Shown here in pieces: positions 32,951 to 42,212 of a DNA stretch of 60,000 nucleotides. A model generated the notes under the pieces. It was given only the letters and a program-made list of their open reading frames with translations. It was not told the DNA's origin and ran no database searches. Source of the DNA: Tubulanus polymorphus (Eukaryota > Nemertea > Palaeonemertea > Tubulaniformes > Tubulanidae). The first letter of the stretch is position 1; every line of letters begins with the position of its first letter. A program made the position numbers and the translations under genes. The stretch covers positions 16,003,110 through 16,063,109 of the forward strand of contig NC_134030.1 of the NCBI RefSeq assembly GCF_964204645.1, in the 5' to 3' direction.

Positions 32951-35166
32951 ATGGCGAAGAGGATGACAGCACAAGAGGTTTAAGATGAGATTGTAGCCGA
33001 TCAGGATTCTGGAGATTCGGATTTTGACGATGAATCAGGTGATTTTTTAACCGCAAATTCTTCTGCTTTCACACACATAGACCCTGTACACACCCATAGC
33101 GGCAGTGAAACTGAGAGCGAGGTGTCAGATTTAGCCGTTGTGAGTGATGCTGAAATGTATTCTGATGGATATGACCAAGATAATGGCTCAAATGTGTCCA
33201 TGATTCTGAAAGTGGTCATTCAGATGCAGAAAATCCTGTACCTGTCAACTATGGACCTGTCAACTATGGGCCTGTCCCTGCTATTGCTGCCCAACAAGCC
33301 CACAACCCTGTGTCCTCAGACTCTGAGACGGATGACGGTGTGGTTATTCGAGGAATAACTGTGATTCCTCGAAGGCAAGGACGTGGAAATGGTCGTCATG
33401 TACGCATTCGCGAGGTGGTGTAAGGATGAGAGGTGGTAGGGGGAGAGGTAGAGTAAATGCCCAGCCACAACCCCTGGTTCGAGGACAAGCCCGCGGTCGC
33501 AGGGGACGAGGTCAGAGAGGATGGGGTGTGAGACAACCAGCTCGACCAGCTGGACCTGACTGGCAGGATGATCACAATGAAGTCCCTAATTGGTTACCAA
33601 ATTTGGTCTGCTAAACTCCAGGTAGGCCTAGCATTGACTGTACAGATTTCCAGCCAATGGATTTTTTTCTTGCCACATTTTCACAGGAGTTGATTATAAT
33701 AGACGAGATGAAACAAATCATTATTTCAACCAGTGGTGGCAGGGAAAGCAAGACGAAGCAACAATGAACAATACACAGGTCAAGAACAGTGATAAAAAGA
33801 CAAAAACAGATTGGCAAGATACCACAGTTGAGGAAATAAAGGCTTTTTTAGCCCTAATGATTGTAATTGGAAACAACAAGAGGCCTCGCTTCAAGTCCTA
33901 TTGGTCTACTGAGTGGCTAATCTCAATTGAAGGCTTTCGGTCAGTAATGTCGAGGGATCGTTTCCTTACAATTCTGAGATTCCTTCATGCAGCAAATAAT
34001 GAACTAACTGTTCTCCGAGGACAACCAGGCTATGATAGGATTTTCAAAGTGAGACAGGTTGTTGACAATCTTGTGTCAAAATGGCAGAGCGTATTTCATA
34101 TTGATAAGTACACGTCAGTGGATGAAGGCATGATTGGCTTCAAAGGAAGGATATTCATGAAACAATATATGCCTAAGAAGAACAAAATGGGGTTTCAAGG
34201 CTTGGATTTTAGCCGGTTTCAAATCTGGTTTTGTTTATAACTGGAAACTCTATACTGGTAAGGAGGGTGACCAGGTAGAAACCAACCTTGGTGAAAAGGT
34301 TGTGACGGATCTCTCACAGATTCTGCCTGCTGGACATGAAATCTACTGTGATAATTTCTTTACATGTTACGAACTTCTGCAGACACTTCAGGCCCGGGGG
34401 ATTGGATGCTGTGGCACAGTTAGAACAAACAGGACTTCAAATCCAGAGGATATGAAAAATTTTACAGTGAAAAAACAAGGGAATGCTGGATTGCGGCAAC
34501 TGTCTCCAATATTCAAGAGATGTGGAGACATTCTCCCAGTAGCTTGGTTTGACAAGAGACCTGTAACAATGCTTTCGAGTGTGTACGCTTCTGAGATGAT
34601 AGATAAGAGGATTAGAGATAGAGAAGCAGAAATTGTTTTCTGACAAGTTCAGAAACCACAAGTAGTAGAGAGATACAACATGTATATGGGGGGTGTCGAT
34701 CTCAATGACCAGCTAAATTCCTATAACAATATGGTACGCAAGGCAAACGAAATGGTGGAAAAAAATTTTCTTCCATCTAATGGTCACCGCCATGTCAAAT
34801 GCATATATTCTATACAAGATTACAGTTCCAGTTGCCAGACGAAAAGAAGGGCATGAATTTCGGTTGAACATAGCAAAGGGACTGCTTGCAGGATGGCAAC
34901 GTCGTAGTTCATTGCCTGGACGCCCATCTATGGGACCAAATCCTGTCAGGCTTACAGAAAAAATGGAGACAGGGAGAATTGACCATGTTGTTTGTTGCAA
35001 AAGAGTCGACAACAAGTATGTAAGGAGGTCCCAAACTCGTTACAAGTGCAAAAATTGTTATCCAAGAGTTGGTCTCTGTCTCGAACCGCCATGTTTTGAA
35101 CTCTTTCACACTAAAGAGGATTACAAAGCTGCTTACAACACATATCTAGCTGAGAAACAGAACTAG
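32951..35166 (+). pseudogene. piggyBac transposase, broken (PB-c)
   Basis: The likely start ATG is at 32,951, followed by a stop after ten codons and an acidic, serine-rich leader. Next is an Arg/Gly-rich stretch at 33,426-33,560. The catalytic domain begins at about 33,764 with DTTVEEIKAFLALMIV and YWSTEWL, then the blocks YTSVDEGMIGFKGR (first Asp), EIYCDNFFTCYELL (second Asp) and YMGGVDLNDQLNSY (third Asp). A C-terminal cysteine-rich zinc-binding domain (C-K-R...Y-K-C-K-N-C...G-L-C...C-F...H) ends at 35,166. Breaks: frameshift near 34,190, in-frame stop at 34,641, frameshift near 34,735. The three catalytic residues are preserved, so inactivation may be fairly recent. Confidence 0.9.
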
Positions 35167-35324
35167 GATACATAACTAGGATTATAAGGTAGGACACTTT
35201 TATTTTCAATCAAGTAACAGTTATCTTCCAGGGAAAACATGAAAAAAGCAAAATTTTGAAATTTCTGAAATTTTCGTCACTAGAGGTCTCCCTCCCAAGG
35301 GTCTAAAATGTAGGGTACCTTTCT

Positions 35325-36215
35325 GACGTCATCTCTGACAAGCGCTCGCGGCTTCCAGTCATTTCACTAGACATTTCATGCGATATTTTATCATTTTGGG
35401 AGTGATTTGAATTAATAAACTCTTACCATTGTCTACAGTTGCTACCATTGTATATGACATGATGATGGAATAACTGAATAAAATAAATGACTTATTTACG
35501 GCTTATTCGAGCTACTTTATTCGATAAGTCAGATCTCAGGTCGTTACATATATACCGTAAAAACCGGCGTATAAGTCTACGCGGCATATAAGTCGAGGTC
35601 GATTTTTAGACCTACATTTCATGATTTTAACATATATCCGGCTTATAAGTCGAGTCCCTTCTCTTAGAAGAATAATTACTAGTATCATTGTATTGAATAG
35701 TTTGTTTTGATAACGATGTGTGCCTTCACGCACGCCGCCACGCGTCAGCCTGATTGCTGCTGTGTGTTAATCAATAGACTGTTACACACACTCAGGTATA
35801 ATACACTACCATACAGTGATACAGTAGTGTGAGTCACACGCTATATATAGCCTAATGTATTAAGCGCTGCTATGAGCGCGCATATATGAATACATCGTTT
35901 TAAATGAAGCTGTGTCAAAATGAAAGAAGTTTTTTTCATTAAATAACTTTATTTTTCATGAATAATTATTCAAACTGTTATGGCAGTAAGAAGATGAACA
36001 CTGTCTTTTTTGTCTGGTAGAATCAATATTTCTTGTGACCTGAAAATACTTCGTAGAAAACTGTACTCGGCGTATAAGTCGAGGTCAATAATTTAGTGGT
36101 AAAATCAAGGGTTAAAAACTCGACTTATATGCCGGTTTTTACGGTTTTTAAGTTTCTTCTGGTTAAGAAATCGTGGAAAGTTAAATTTTGACAGCATTTG
36201 CCCTTTAACCGGTAA
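35325..36215. repeat. Dispersed repeat R4, copy 1, split by a MITE
   Basis: Flanks of the MITE at 35,553-36,147 match 54,440-54,870: CTGACGTCATCTCTGACAA and CTTCCAGTCATTT on the left, CAAGTTTCTTC-like and GATGGCATTT-like sequence on the right. The 54-kb copy lacks the MITE and so shows the empty site. Confidence 0.78.
35553..36147. mobile_element. MITE with ACCGTAAAAACCGGC termini (mariner/pogo type)
   Basis: Left end TACCGTAAAAACCGGCGTAT then AAGTC; right end GACTTATATGCCGGTTTTTACGGT. The inverted repeat is about 24 bases with one or two mismatches. It sits at a TATATA site in repeat R4. Interior non-coding, with further AAGTCGAGGTCRA copies near each end. TA target and terminal form suggest a Tc1/mariner/pogo family. 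Confidence 0.85.
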
Positions 36216-36429
36216 CAGTCCACCGTTTACTGATGAAGGTATTCTTAGTCACTGACACTGAAGTAATTTGTAACTTGCGATAGTCATTGGCTGACTGTTG
36301 TTTTTCCAATAGTTTCATGGTAGGTTATTTTTTGCAGTTTAACCGATAGGTCTATCTGATTATATAAAGATCGGGTACTACGTTGAGTTGTCTTACCAAT
36401 GTAATGATTATTTGTTGCCAATCGATGTG
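36216..36429. other. Short spacer ending in Polinton target duplication
   Basis: Intron sequence; 36,424-36,429 is GATGTG, repeated at 51,954-51,959 on the other side of the Polinton. Confidence 0.8.
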
Positions 36430-36908
36430 AGTAATAGGGGTAATGGGCTTTCAGATCAAAGGTCGAACGGTCGAGCTCATTAAAAAACAAATATTAAAAG
36501 TAAGGGAACCGCTCCGCTCCGCAACCAATTGATTTATTTACAATACACAAATTCATATAATCAAATATATTTTAATAATAATAATTATTCTATTATTCAA
36601 CTGAAATACACACGGTTATGAAAATATATTATAGTTTTAAATTACTTTTAATATTTGTTTTTAATGAACTCGACCATTCAACCTTTAACCTGAAAGCCCA
36701 TTACCCCTATTACTCTTAAAATAATCATATACATGAATAACATTTAAATTGACAGATTATTCAATATAAAAGTATATATTTACAACATTATTTCAATATT
36801 CATATTTGTGTGAAATAGATGTTTAAACATTAAAAGTGTTAGTAAAGTGTGATTGAAATAATACATGATATAAATCATTGAACTTCTAAAATCAATTTAG
36901 TAAAAAAA
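36430..36908. repeat. Polinton left terminal inverted repeat
   Basis: About 480 bp, inverted relative to 51,356-51,953 and extending almost to the first start codon. Compared with the right copy it lacks about 150 bp after AAATATTAAAAGTAA. It holds the outer 75 bases and, at about 36,640-36,715, an inverted diverged copy of those same bases. Confidence 0.92.
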
Positions 36909-36920
36909 TATGTATAATAA

Positions 36921-37445
36921 ATGGAATCAGAACAACCACAAACTATCAATATTACAAATAACACTGGCGTCATAAATATATACTACAAGAAGTGTTCTAA
37001 GTGTGAATTAGATAAATTAGCTTTAACAGAATTTAGTAAGCGTAAGATTAGCAAAGATGGTTTTCAATATTGCTGTAAAACTTGTACTAAACTATATACC
37101 AAACAATATTGAGAAGATAATAGAGAAGCTTACAATGATTATATGACAGAATATATGAGAGGAAGATATCAAACAGATCTTAATTTTAGATTAAAACAAT
37201 GTTTAAGATCTAGATTAACACAATTTTTCAACAAAGAAACACATTCAGAGACATTATCTAATTTGTTGGGTTGTTCAGATGAATTTCTCAAATCATGGAT
37301 AATATATCAATTCGATGATAAAATGAATATAGATAATTATGGTGAATACTTTCATATTGATCACGTGTTGCCGATTTCTAAATTTGACATGAGTGATGAT
37401 TATAATAAGAAGCTAACACTGAAGGTCTTTGTAATAAAGATATAA
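36921..37445 (+). pseudogene. HNH endonuclease with zinc ribbon (Polinton cargo)
   Basis: The frame starts at ATG 36,921 and is interrupted by TGA at 37,110-37,112. The N-terminal third has two C-x-x-C pairs (C-S-K-C and C-K-T-C) with the pattern K-C-S-K-C-x-x-D-K-x-x-x-x-F-x-K, a zinc-binding module seen in HNH nucleases of large DNA viruses and phages. The C-terminal part has LGCSDEFLKSWIIYQF, then Y-F-H-I-D-H-V-L-P-I-S, the catalytic HNH-type His-Asp-His motif. A frameshift near 37,420 cuts the last block, which can still be seen in another frame (GLCNKDIKKCN). HNH genes are not part of the core Polinton set, so this is accessory. Family assignment is from motifs. Confidence 0.78.
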
Positions 37446-37479
37446 AAAAATGTAATCTCGATTGTATATATCTGTTTTA

Positions 37480-37965
37480 ATATTGTATTGATTGTTTACT
37501 GTTAACTGTGTATTGCGCAATAACCGGTCCGATTGAACAGCTTTTCTATTGTTCTCCATTGTTCTACTATTGATCGTTGTTAATGGCGGTGGTTGTTCTG
37601 TATTGATTGGTTACTGTTAACTGTGTATTGCGCAATAACCGGTCCGATTGAACCGCTTTTCTATTGTTCTCCATTGTTCTACTATTGATCGTTGTTAATG
37701 ACGGCGGTTGTTCTGTATTGATTGGTTACTGTTAACTGTGTATTGCGCAATAACCGGTCCGATTGGACCGCTTTTCTATTGTTCTCCATTGTTCTATTAT
37801 TGAGCGTTGTTGACGGAAACAGCTGCTCAATATTGATTGGTTACATTTCTATGTTTGAATGTTGTAGTTCACAGAATAAAAATATAACTAAGTATTGCGC
37901 AATAACCGGTCCGATTGGACCGCATTTCTATTGTTCTCCATTGTTCTATTATCGATCGCTAAAAT
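37480..37965. repeat. 115-bp tandem repeat with two palindromes per unit
   Basis: Units recur at 37,511, 37,626 and 37,741 (115-bp period); a fourth, with a longer spacer, is at 37,893. Each unit has the perfect palindrome TATTGCGCAATA followed by ACCGGTCCGATTG(A/G)ACCG. In the last two units CGGTCC-GATT-GGACCG is a perfect hairpin, while the first two have base changes in the right arm. The block also has TTCTATTGTTCTCCATTGTTC. It is in the gap between the HNH gene and the next gene of the Polinton. Confidence 0.9.
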
Positions 37966-38326
37966 TTACATAATAAATATATGTGTTTATGAAATAATAT
38001 TTCCACCAGTCGTTTCTTTGAATTTATTTTCAGTTTTAGGATTTATTATCGAGAATCCGAAATGACTTATCTGGACAGTTATAGTTACTGCTCCTATAGA
38101 TAAACAATAGTAGTGAGATAATCTAAATCCTAATTTAAATAAAAAGTATTTAAAAAACAATAACTTCAACTAGCTAGTGAATTCTATTATATTTTTAATA
38201 CTTTCTTTTCAAAAGAGAATACTTTATATTTTGAATAGATTCAAATAGAAATTCTTTAGCTTTAACTAGCTAGTATCATTTGAAGAATACTTATAATATT
38301 TTTTTTGCTTTTTTTCTCTAATATAA

Positions 38327-38933
38327 ATGTCAAAGAAATCTATTAAGAATAGTATTGATATTGAAAAAACATTAGATGATTTGGGTATTAGTGATAATAA
38401 AGATACAGTTGTAACTAATTGTGCTCAAGTTAATTGTAATATAGATTATGAATACTATTTATATTGTAAGCATCATCTAGAACTATTGATTGCCGGTGGA
38501 AAAACTAGAGTTTTTAAATAGAATTATTACTTTTCAAGAATTAGATGCTATGAAACCTGATAAAGTAATAAAATATTTTAAGATTTATGAAGAAGCTAGA
38601 TTAGCCCGAATAAATGATTCTATTTCAGATGGTATTGTCAAATGTTATTCTAAGTTATGTAACCAGTTAATACCAATTGATGATGAAAATAAATTATATA
38701 GTGATTTGAAAAATGACTACTTAGTTATGACTGAATTACAAAAATGGGTCGGTTATGCTTCATTTCAATTAGGATCGGTTATGACATTAATTTCTACTGG
38801 TGTCATAACATTTTCGAACATCAAGCCTATGGAATATAAATCAGGTAAGAATGAAACAGATGACGCTGTACTACAACCAAACGTCGAAACAGAAAATGAA
38901 TCAGAACAAAAATTAACTAAAATAAATGAGTGA
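38327..38933 (+). pseudogene. Polinton protein of unknown function with hydrophobic segment, frameshifted
   Basis: Two overlapping frames look like one gene: 38,327-38,521 (MSKKSIKNSIDIEKTLDDLG...) and 38,490-38,933, with the shift near 38,490-38,520. The second part is helical and polar (ITFQELDAMKPDKVIKYFKI), then has a hydrophobic segment (YASFQLGSVMTLISTGVITF) and a charged C-terminus. It overlaps the start of the next gene by 8 bp, as in compact viral operons. I do not recognise the family; position and membrane segment suggest a virion-associated role, which is inference. Confidence 0.6.
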
Positions 38934-39234
38934 TAGCGTTAAGAAGAAGTCTAGATCCGAGAAACAAATTATATGGGCAAGAGAATTAGGTAAAAGATCT
39001 TCAGAATTAAAAAAAGCTAAGAAAAAGAAATTAACTGATATAAATGAATCACCTGATATTGATTCAAATAATAATCCATCTAATTCTTCTAATGCTGGAA
39101 GTAATTATAAATTATATATTAAAATTGGATTAGTAACAGTTATTATATTATCCGGTGTAATATATAAATCAAAATTCAAATCTGATGATAAAGATGATTC
39201 CAATGATAATAAACCAGAAAATACCAGAAAATAA
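38926..39234 (+). CDS. Polinton small basic protein with C-terminal membrane segment
   Basis: 102 residues. The N-terminal half is strongly basic (KKKSRSEKQIIWARELGKRS, then ELKKAKKKK), followed by a Ser/Asn linker, one membrane helix (IKIGLVTVIILSGVIY) and a charged tail. The Q-x-x-W-A-R-E-L-G-K-R-S-x-E-x-K-K-x-K-K pattern is one I associate with small ORFs of Polintons in other animals; its function is unknown. This is one of the few intact frames in the element. Its ATG overlaps the end of the preceding gene by 8 bp. Confidence 0.65.
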   Translation: MSDSVKKKSRSEKQIIWARELGKRSSELKKAKKKKLTDINESPDIDSNNNPSNSSNAGSNYKLYIKIGLVTVIILSGVIYKSKFKSDDKDDSNDNKPENTRK

Positions 39235-39292
39235 GTCAAATGATAAAGTCATTGAAACTAAATCTAAATTATTATTAATGGATTAAAATAAG

Positions 39293-40411
39293 ATGAAAAA
39301 AGAACAATATTTAAGAGATTTATATTATAACCCAGAAAGTGAAGTATCATATTCTAGCGTTTCATAATTATGGGATAAAATTAAATCTGATAATGAAAAT
39401 GGTGATGGTGCCGTACGGCACCCACATGGTGATATAAAATATAGTGAATTGAAATCATGGTTACAAAATCAACCAACATATCAAATCCACAAGAAAATGG
39501 ATAAAACTTATTTAACAAGAAAAGTTATGGTTTCATATATCGATTAACAATGGCAAGCAGATTTAATTGATATGAAGAACTTAGAGGAATACAACAAAGG
39601 ATATTTCTAGATATTAAATGTTAAAGACATATTCAGTAGATATGCATGGTCAATTCCAATCAAAAATAAAACTGGAATAGAAGTGACAAATGCTTTTAAA
39701 TCAATATTTAAAGAAGCTATTCCAGGTAAGATACAATTTGATGAAGGTAAAGAATTTTATAACAAACATTTTAAAAAACTATTATCCGATAACGATGTAG
39801 ATTATTTTTCAACACACTCAGATAAAAAAGCATCTATTATAGAAAGATTTAATAAAACATTGAAAACTAGAATGTGGAAATATTTTACTGCTAATGAAAC
39901 ATATAAATATATCGATGTGTTAGATGATTTAGTGAAAGGTTATAATAATTCTAAACATAGTTCTATAAATATGAAACCTATACAAGCTAGAAAAGAAGAT
40001 AATTCGGAAATAGTTTGGAATAATTTATATGGAGCATTTGTTACACATGATTTTGGAGAACCTAAATTTAAAATAGGACAACACGTTAGAATATCTAAAT
40101 ATAGAAAAACCTTTTATAAAGGTTATACCCCAAATTTTACAGAAGAAATATTCAAGATTAAAAAGATAATATTAACTAAACCTTTTGTTTATAAGCTAGA
40201 AGATCTAAAAGATGAAGAAATATTAGGTTATTTCTATGAACAAGAATTATCACTTGTACCAAACCCAGATGAAATAGAATACAAAATAGAAAAAGTATTG
40301 AAAACAAAAACTCTTAAAGGAAAAAAGTATTCTTTGGTGAAATATAAAGGATACGATGATAAATTTAATGAATGGATTTTATCTAGTAAAATTAAAAGAA
40401 TAAATGAATAA
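39293..40411 (+). pseudogene. Polinton integrase (retroviral-type, with chromodomain)
   Basis: The frame runs from ATG 39,293 to the stop at 40,411 (about 372 codons), broken by three in-frame stops: TAA at 39,365, TAA at 39,545 and TAG at 39,608. The DDE triad is visible: QWQADLIDM (first Asp), IQFDEGKEFYNK (second Asp) and ASIIERFNKTLKTR (Glu). After an SH3-like part comes a C-terminal chromodomain (EYKIEKVL, then KYSLVKYKGYDDKFNEWI). This is the standard Polinton integrase, which inserts the linear element with a 6-bp duplication. It also contains a 27-bp palindrome-bearing insertion at 39,401-39,427. It overlaps the ATPase start by 8 bp. Confidence 0.94.
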
Positions 40412-40898
40412 AGATTTATTTATATTTGAACCGCATAATATGTTAGTTACTGGAGTAACCAATTGTGGTAAAACACATTTCATATTAGATTTGTTAGAAA
40501 CTATTTATAAGAATCATTTTGATAACATAATATTATTTTGTCCTACTTATGAAATGAATAAAACATATAATAGAGATATAGTTAAGATGAAAAAGTTTAT
40601 TATATTAGATCCTAAAACAGTAAAAGAAAATTTAGATAATTGTATAAAAATAGCAATTGATACTTATAAAGGATCAAATACATTATTCATTATAGATGAT
40701 TGCGCAAATTTACATGATTCAAAAGTTAGAGAAAGTGAGTTATGTTATCTAGCTTTCTCTGGGAGACATTTTGGGATAACAACATGGGTTTTAAATCAAA
40801 AATATAATTCAATTGTTAAAGACTTTAGGGAGAATATAAGATTTCTAGTTTTATTTTATAACAAAGATTTTATAACAAAGAATTGTTATTCCTTCTAA
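40404..40898 (+). pseudogene. Polinton packaging ATPase (A32/FtsK-HerA type), truncated
   Basis: 164 codons. Walker A is G-V-T-N-C-G-K-T at residues 17-24, Walker B is L-F-I-I-D-D-C at about 93-99, and the conserved third block is LAFSGRHFGITTWVLNQKYN with the sensor Gln/Asn. This is the genome-packaging ATPase shared by Polintons, virophages and related large DNA viruses. The C-terminal part usual in the family is missing: a tandem 14-bp duplication (TTTTATAACAAAGA at 40,854 and 40,868) shifts the frame, and the neighbouring convergent gene ends in the same place. A deletion between the two genes is likely. Confidence 0.92.
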
Positions 40899-40904
40899 CT
40901 TAAA

Positions 40905-41743
40905 TAATAATCTTATTCTATCTTTTAGTGATATGTCAGAATTTGGTTTTATCAACAAATCTTTAAAAATAACTTTTAATCTATTAATATTATAATCATA
41001 TGATTTTGATAATTATTTAATTTCTTCTTTTTGTAATTCTATGTTATATTCTAAATCATCTTTTTCTTTTTCTAAATAGGCATTTCTTTTTTTAAATTCG
41101 ATTTCTTCAATATCTTTATTATCTCTATCTAATTTTAATTGTTCTATTTCTTTTTATTTTTATCAGTTCTATCTTTTTCTAAAAATCTAATTTTAATATC
41201 TCTATTACTTTTTTCATGTGCAATTTTATCAGCTGATTCTTGCATACCTTTAATTTTTCTATGCGCTTGTTCAGGAAATGCTTCTAATTCATCACCATTT
41301 AAATCAAATAATCCTTCTTCTAGTAAAGATGGTATTCGATTTATTCCAGTTTCAGCACCGGGTGTATCTAAAGCACTATTCATCTCTTCTTCAAATGAAT
41401 GAATTGTATCTAACATGCTATCAAAATGTTTTACTAATTGTAATTGACTTGAATCATTATCAATTTGTTGAATATCTCTTCTTGATGTTTCGGGTGTTGA
41501 AGATCTTAATTTATCTAATCGATTTGCAAAATCTTCATCAGTTTCTGGATCAACATCATTAGGATTTGGATTTGGATTTTTAAATGGTGAATATTTGTTT
41601 ATATCAATATTAGGAATTGGTTCTTCTTTATTTATTCTATCGAGTGCATTCCATATAATTCTGAGAAATTCTGTGCCACCTTTTGAACGTTCAATTGTAG
41701 ATCTTGCTAACATTCCAGGTTCAAAAATATTTTCTTGACCCAT
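40905..41743 (-). pseudogene. Polinton acidic/coiled-coil protein, frameshifted
   Basis: The likely start is ATG 41,743 (MGQENIFEPGMLARSTIERS), one base after the stop of the upstream gene; an earlier in-frame Met at 41,785 would overlap that gene. The first 200 residues are acidic and polar with a proline/asparagine stretch (NPNPNPNDVDPETDEDF). The frame stops at 41,144 after a run of lysines, but a frame one base away continues with a heptad-like coiled coil (KEIEQLKLDRDNKDIEEIEF...), a TAA near 41,012, and more coding-like sequence to about 40,905. Slippage in an A-run is the probable break. No family recognised; a scaffold-like role is possible but not shown. Confidence 0.6.
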
Positions 41744-41744
41744 T

Positions 41745-42212
41745 TTAGATAATTGAATTGATACAATTATAATGCCATGAATCATTTTTAAATTCTAAAT
41801 TATTTGTGAAATATGGGTCATCTTTAAAAATTTGTTCTACAACATCTTCTGTATCAATTTCATCTATTACAACTTTTGGTAATAATTCGTTAACAATTGT
41901 ATCTGTTACTCTAGATTTCATTTTATATAATTCCATAGGTTTATCAGGATATTTTTCTTGTTGTTTTTCTAATAGTTCCATAAATTCTTTTCTTTCTCTA
42001 CTAGTTGAAATTCTACCACTTTCAGGAGCTTGTAAATATTTAATTAATTTTTCACGTAATTCGGAATCATCATCATAATCATCATCTTCATCTAAATTAG
42101 TATTATATGCCGTTTTATTATCATTACTGAAACTTGTTTCACCAAAATCAGGTTGTTGTTCATCACTCATACTAGGTTCATCTAAAGGATCAATTGGAAT
42201 ATATTCTTCCAT
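41745..42212 (-). CDS. Polinton acidic protein, unknown function
   Basis: 155 residues. The first 60 are very acidic (EDDDYDDDSE) and low in complexity; the rest is helical (LREKLIKYLQAPESGRISTS, then MELLEKQQEKYPDKPMELYK). No conserved domain recognised. Its ATG at 42,212 lies inside the end of the 447-residue gene (31-bp overlap), and its stop is one base from the next start, a tight operon-like layout on the minus strand. The frame is intact. Confidence 0.65.
   Translation of the reverse strand: MEEYIPIDPLDEPSMSDEQQPDFGETSFSNDNKTAYNTNLDEDDDYDDDSELREKLIKYLQAPESGRISTSRERKEFMELLEKQQEKYPDKPMELYKMKSRVTDTIVNELLPKVVIDEIDTEDVVEQIFKDDPYFTNNLEFKNDSWHYNCINSII

Larger units (their letters stand above)
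32673..35306 (+). mobile_element. piggyBac element PB-c
   Basis: Left end TTAACCCTTTTGGGACGG at 32,673. The right end, at about 35,288-35,306, read inward is TTAGACCCTTGGGAGGG, an aligned but decayed inverted copy in which the outer TTAA has mutated. It encodes a transposase with all three catalytic aspartate blocks visible, but broken by frameshifts and a stop. About 2.63 kb. Confidence 0.82.

Noticed and set aside
37480-37965. CRISPR-like array
   Set aside because: Units are whole 115-bp tandem copies without unique spacers, in a eukaryotic element.
37987-38169. 60-codon minus-strand ORF in the Polinton
   Set aside because: No recognisable motif, wrong orientation for that half of the element, and in an AT-rich gap; could be a gene relic but not supportable.
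41139-42078. Plus-strand ORFs opposite the 41-42 kb Polinton genes
   Set aside because: Shadows of the minus-strand acidic genes, giving hydrophobic and serine-rich translations typical of antisense.
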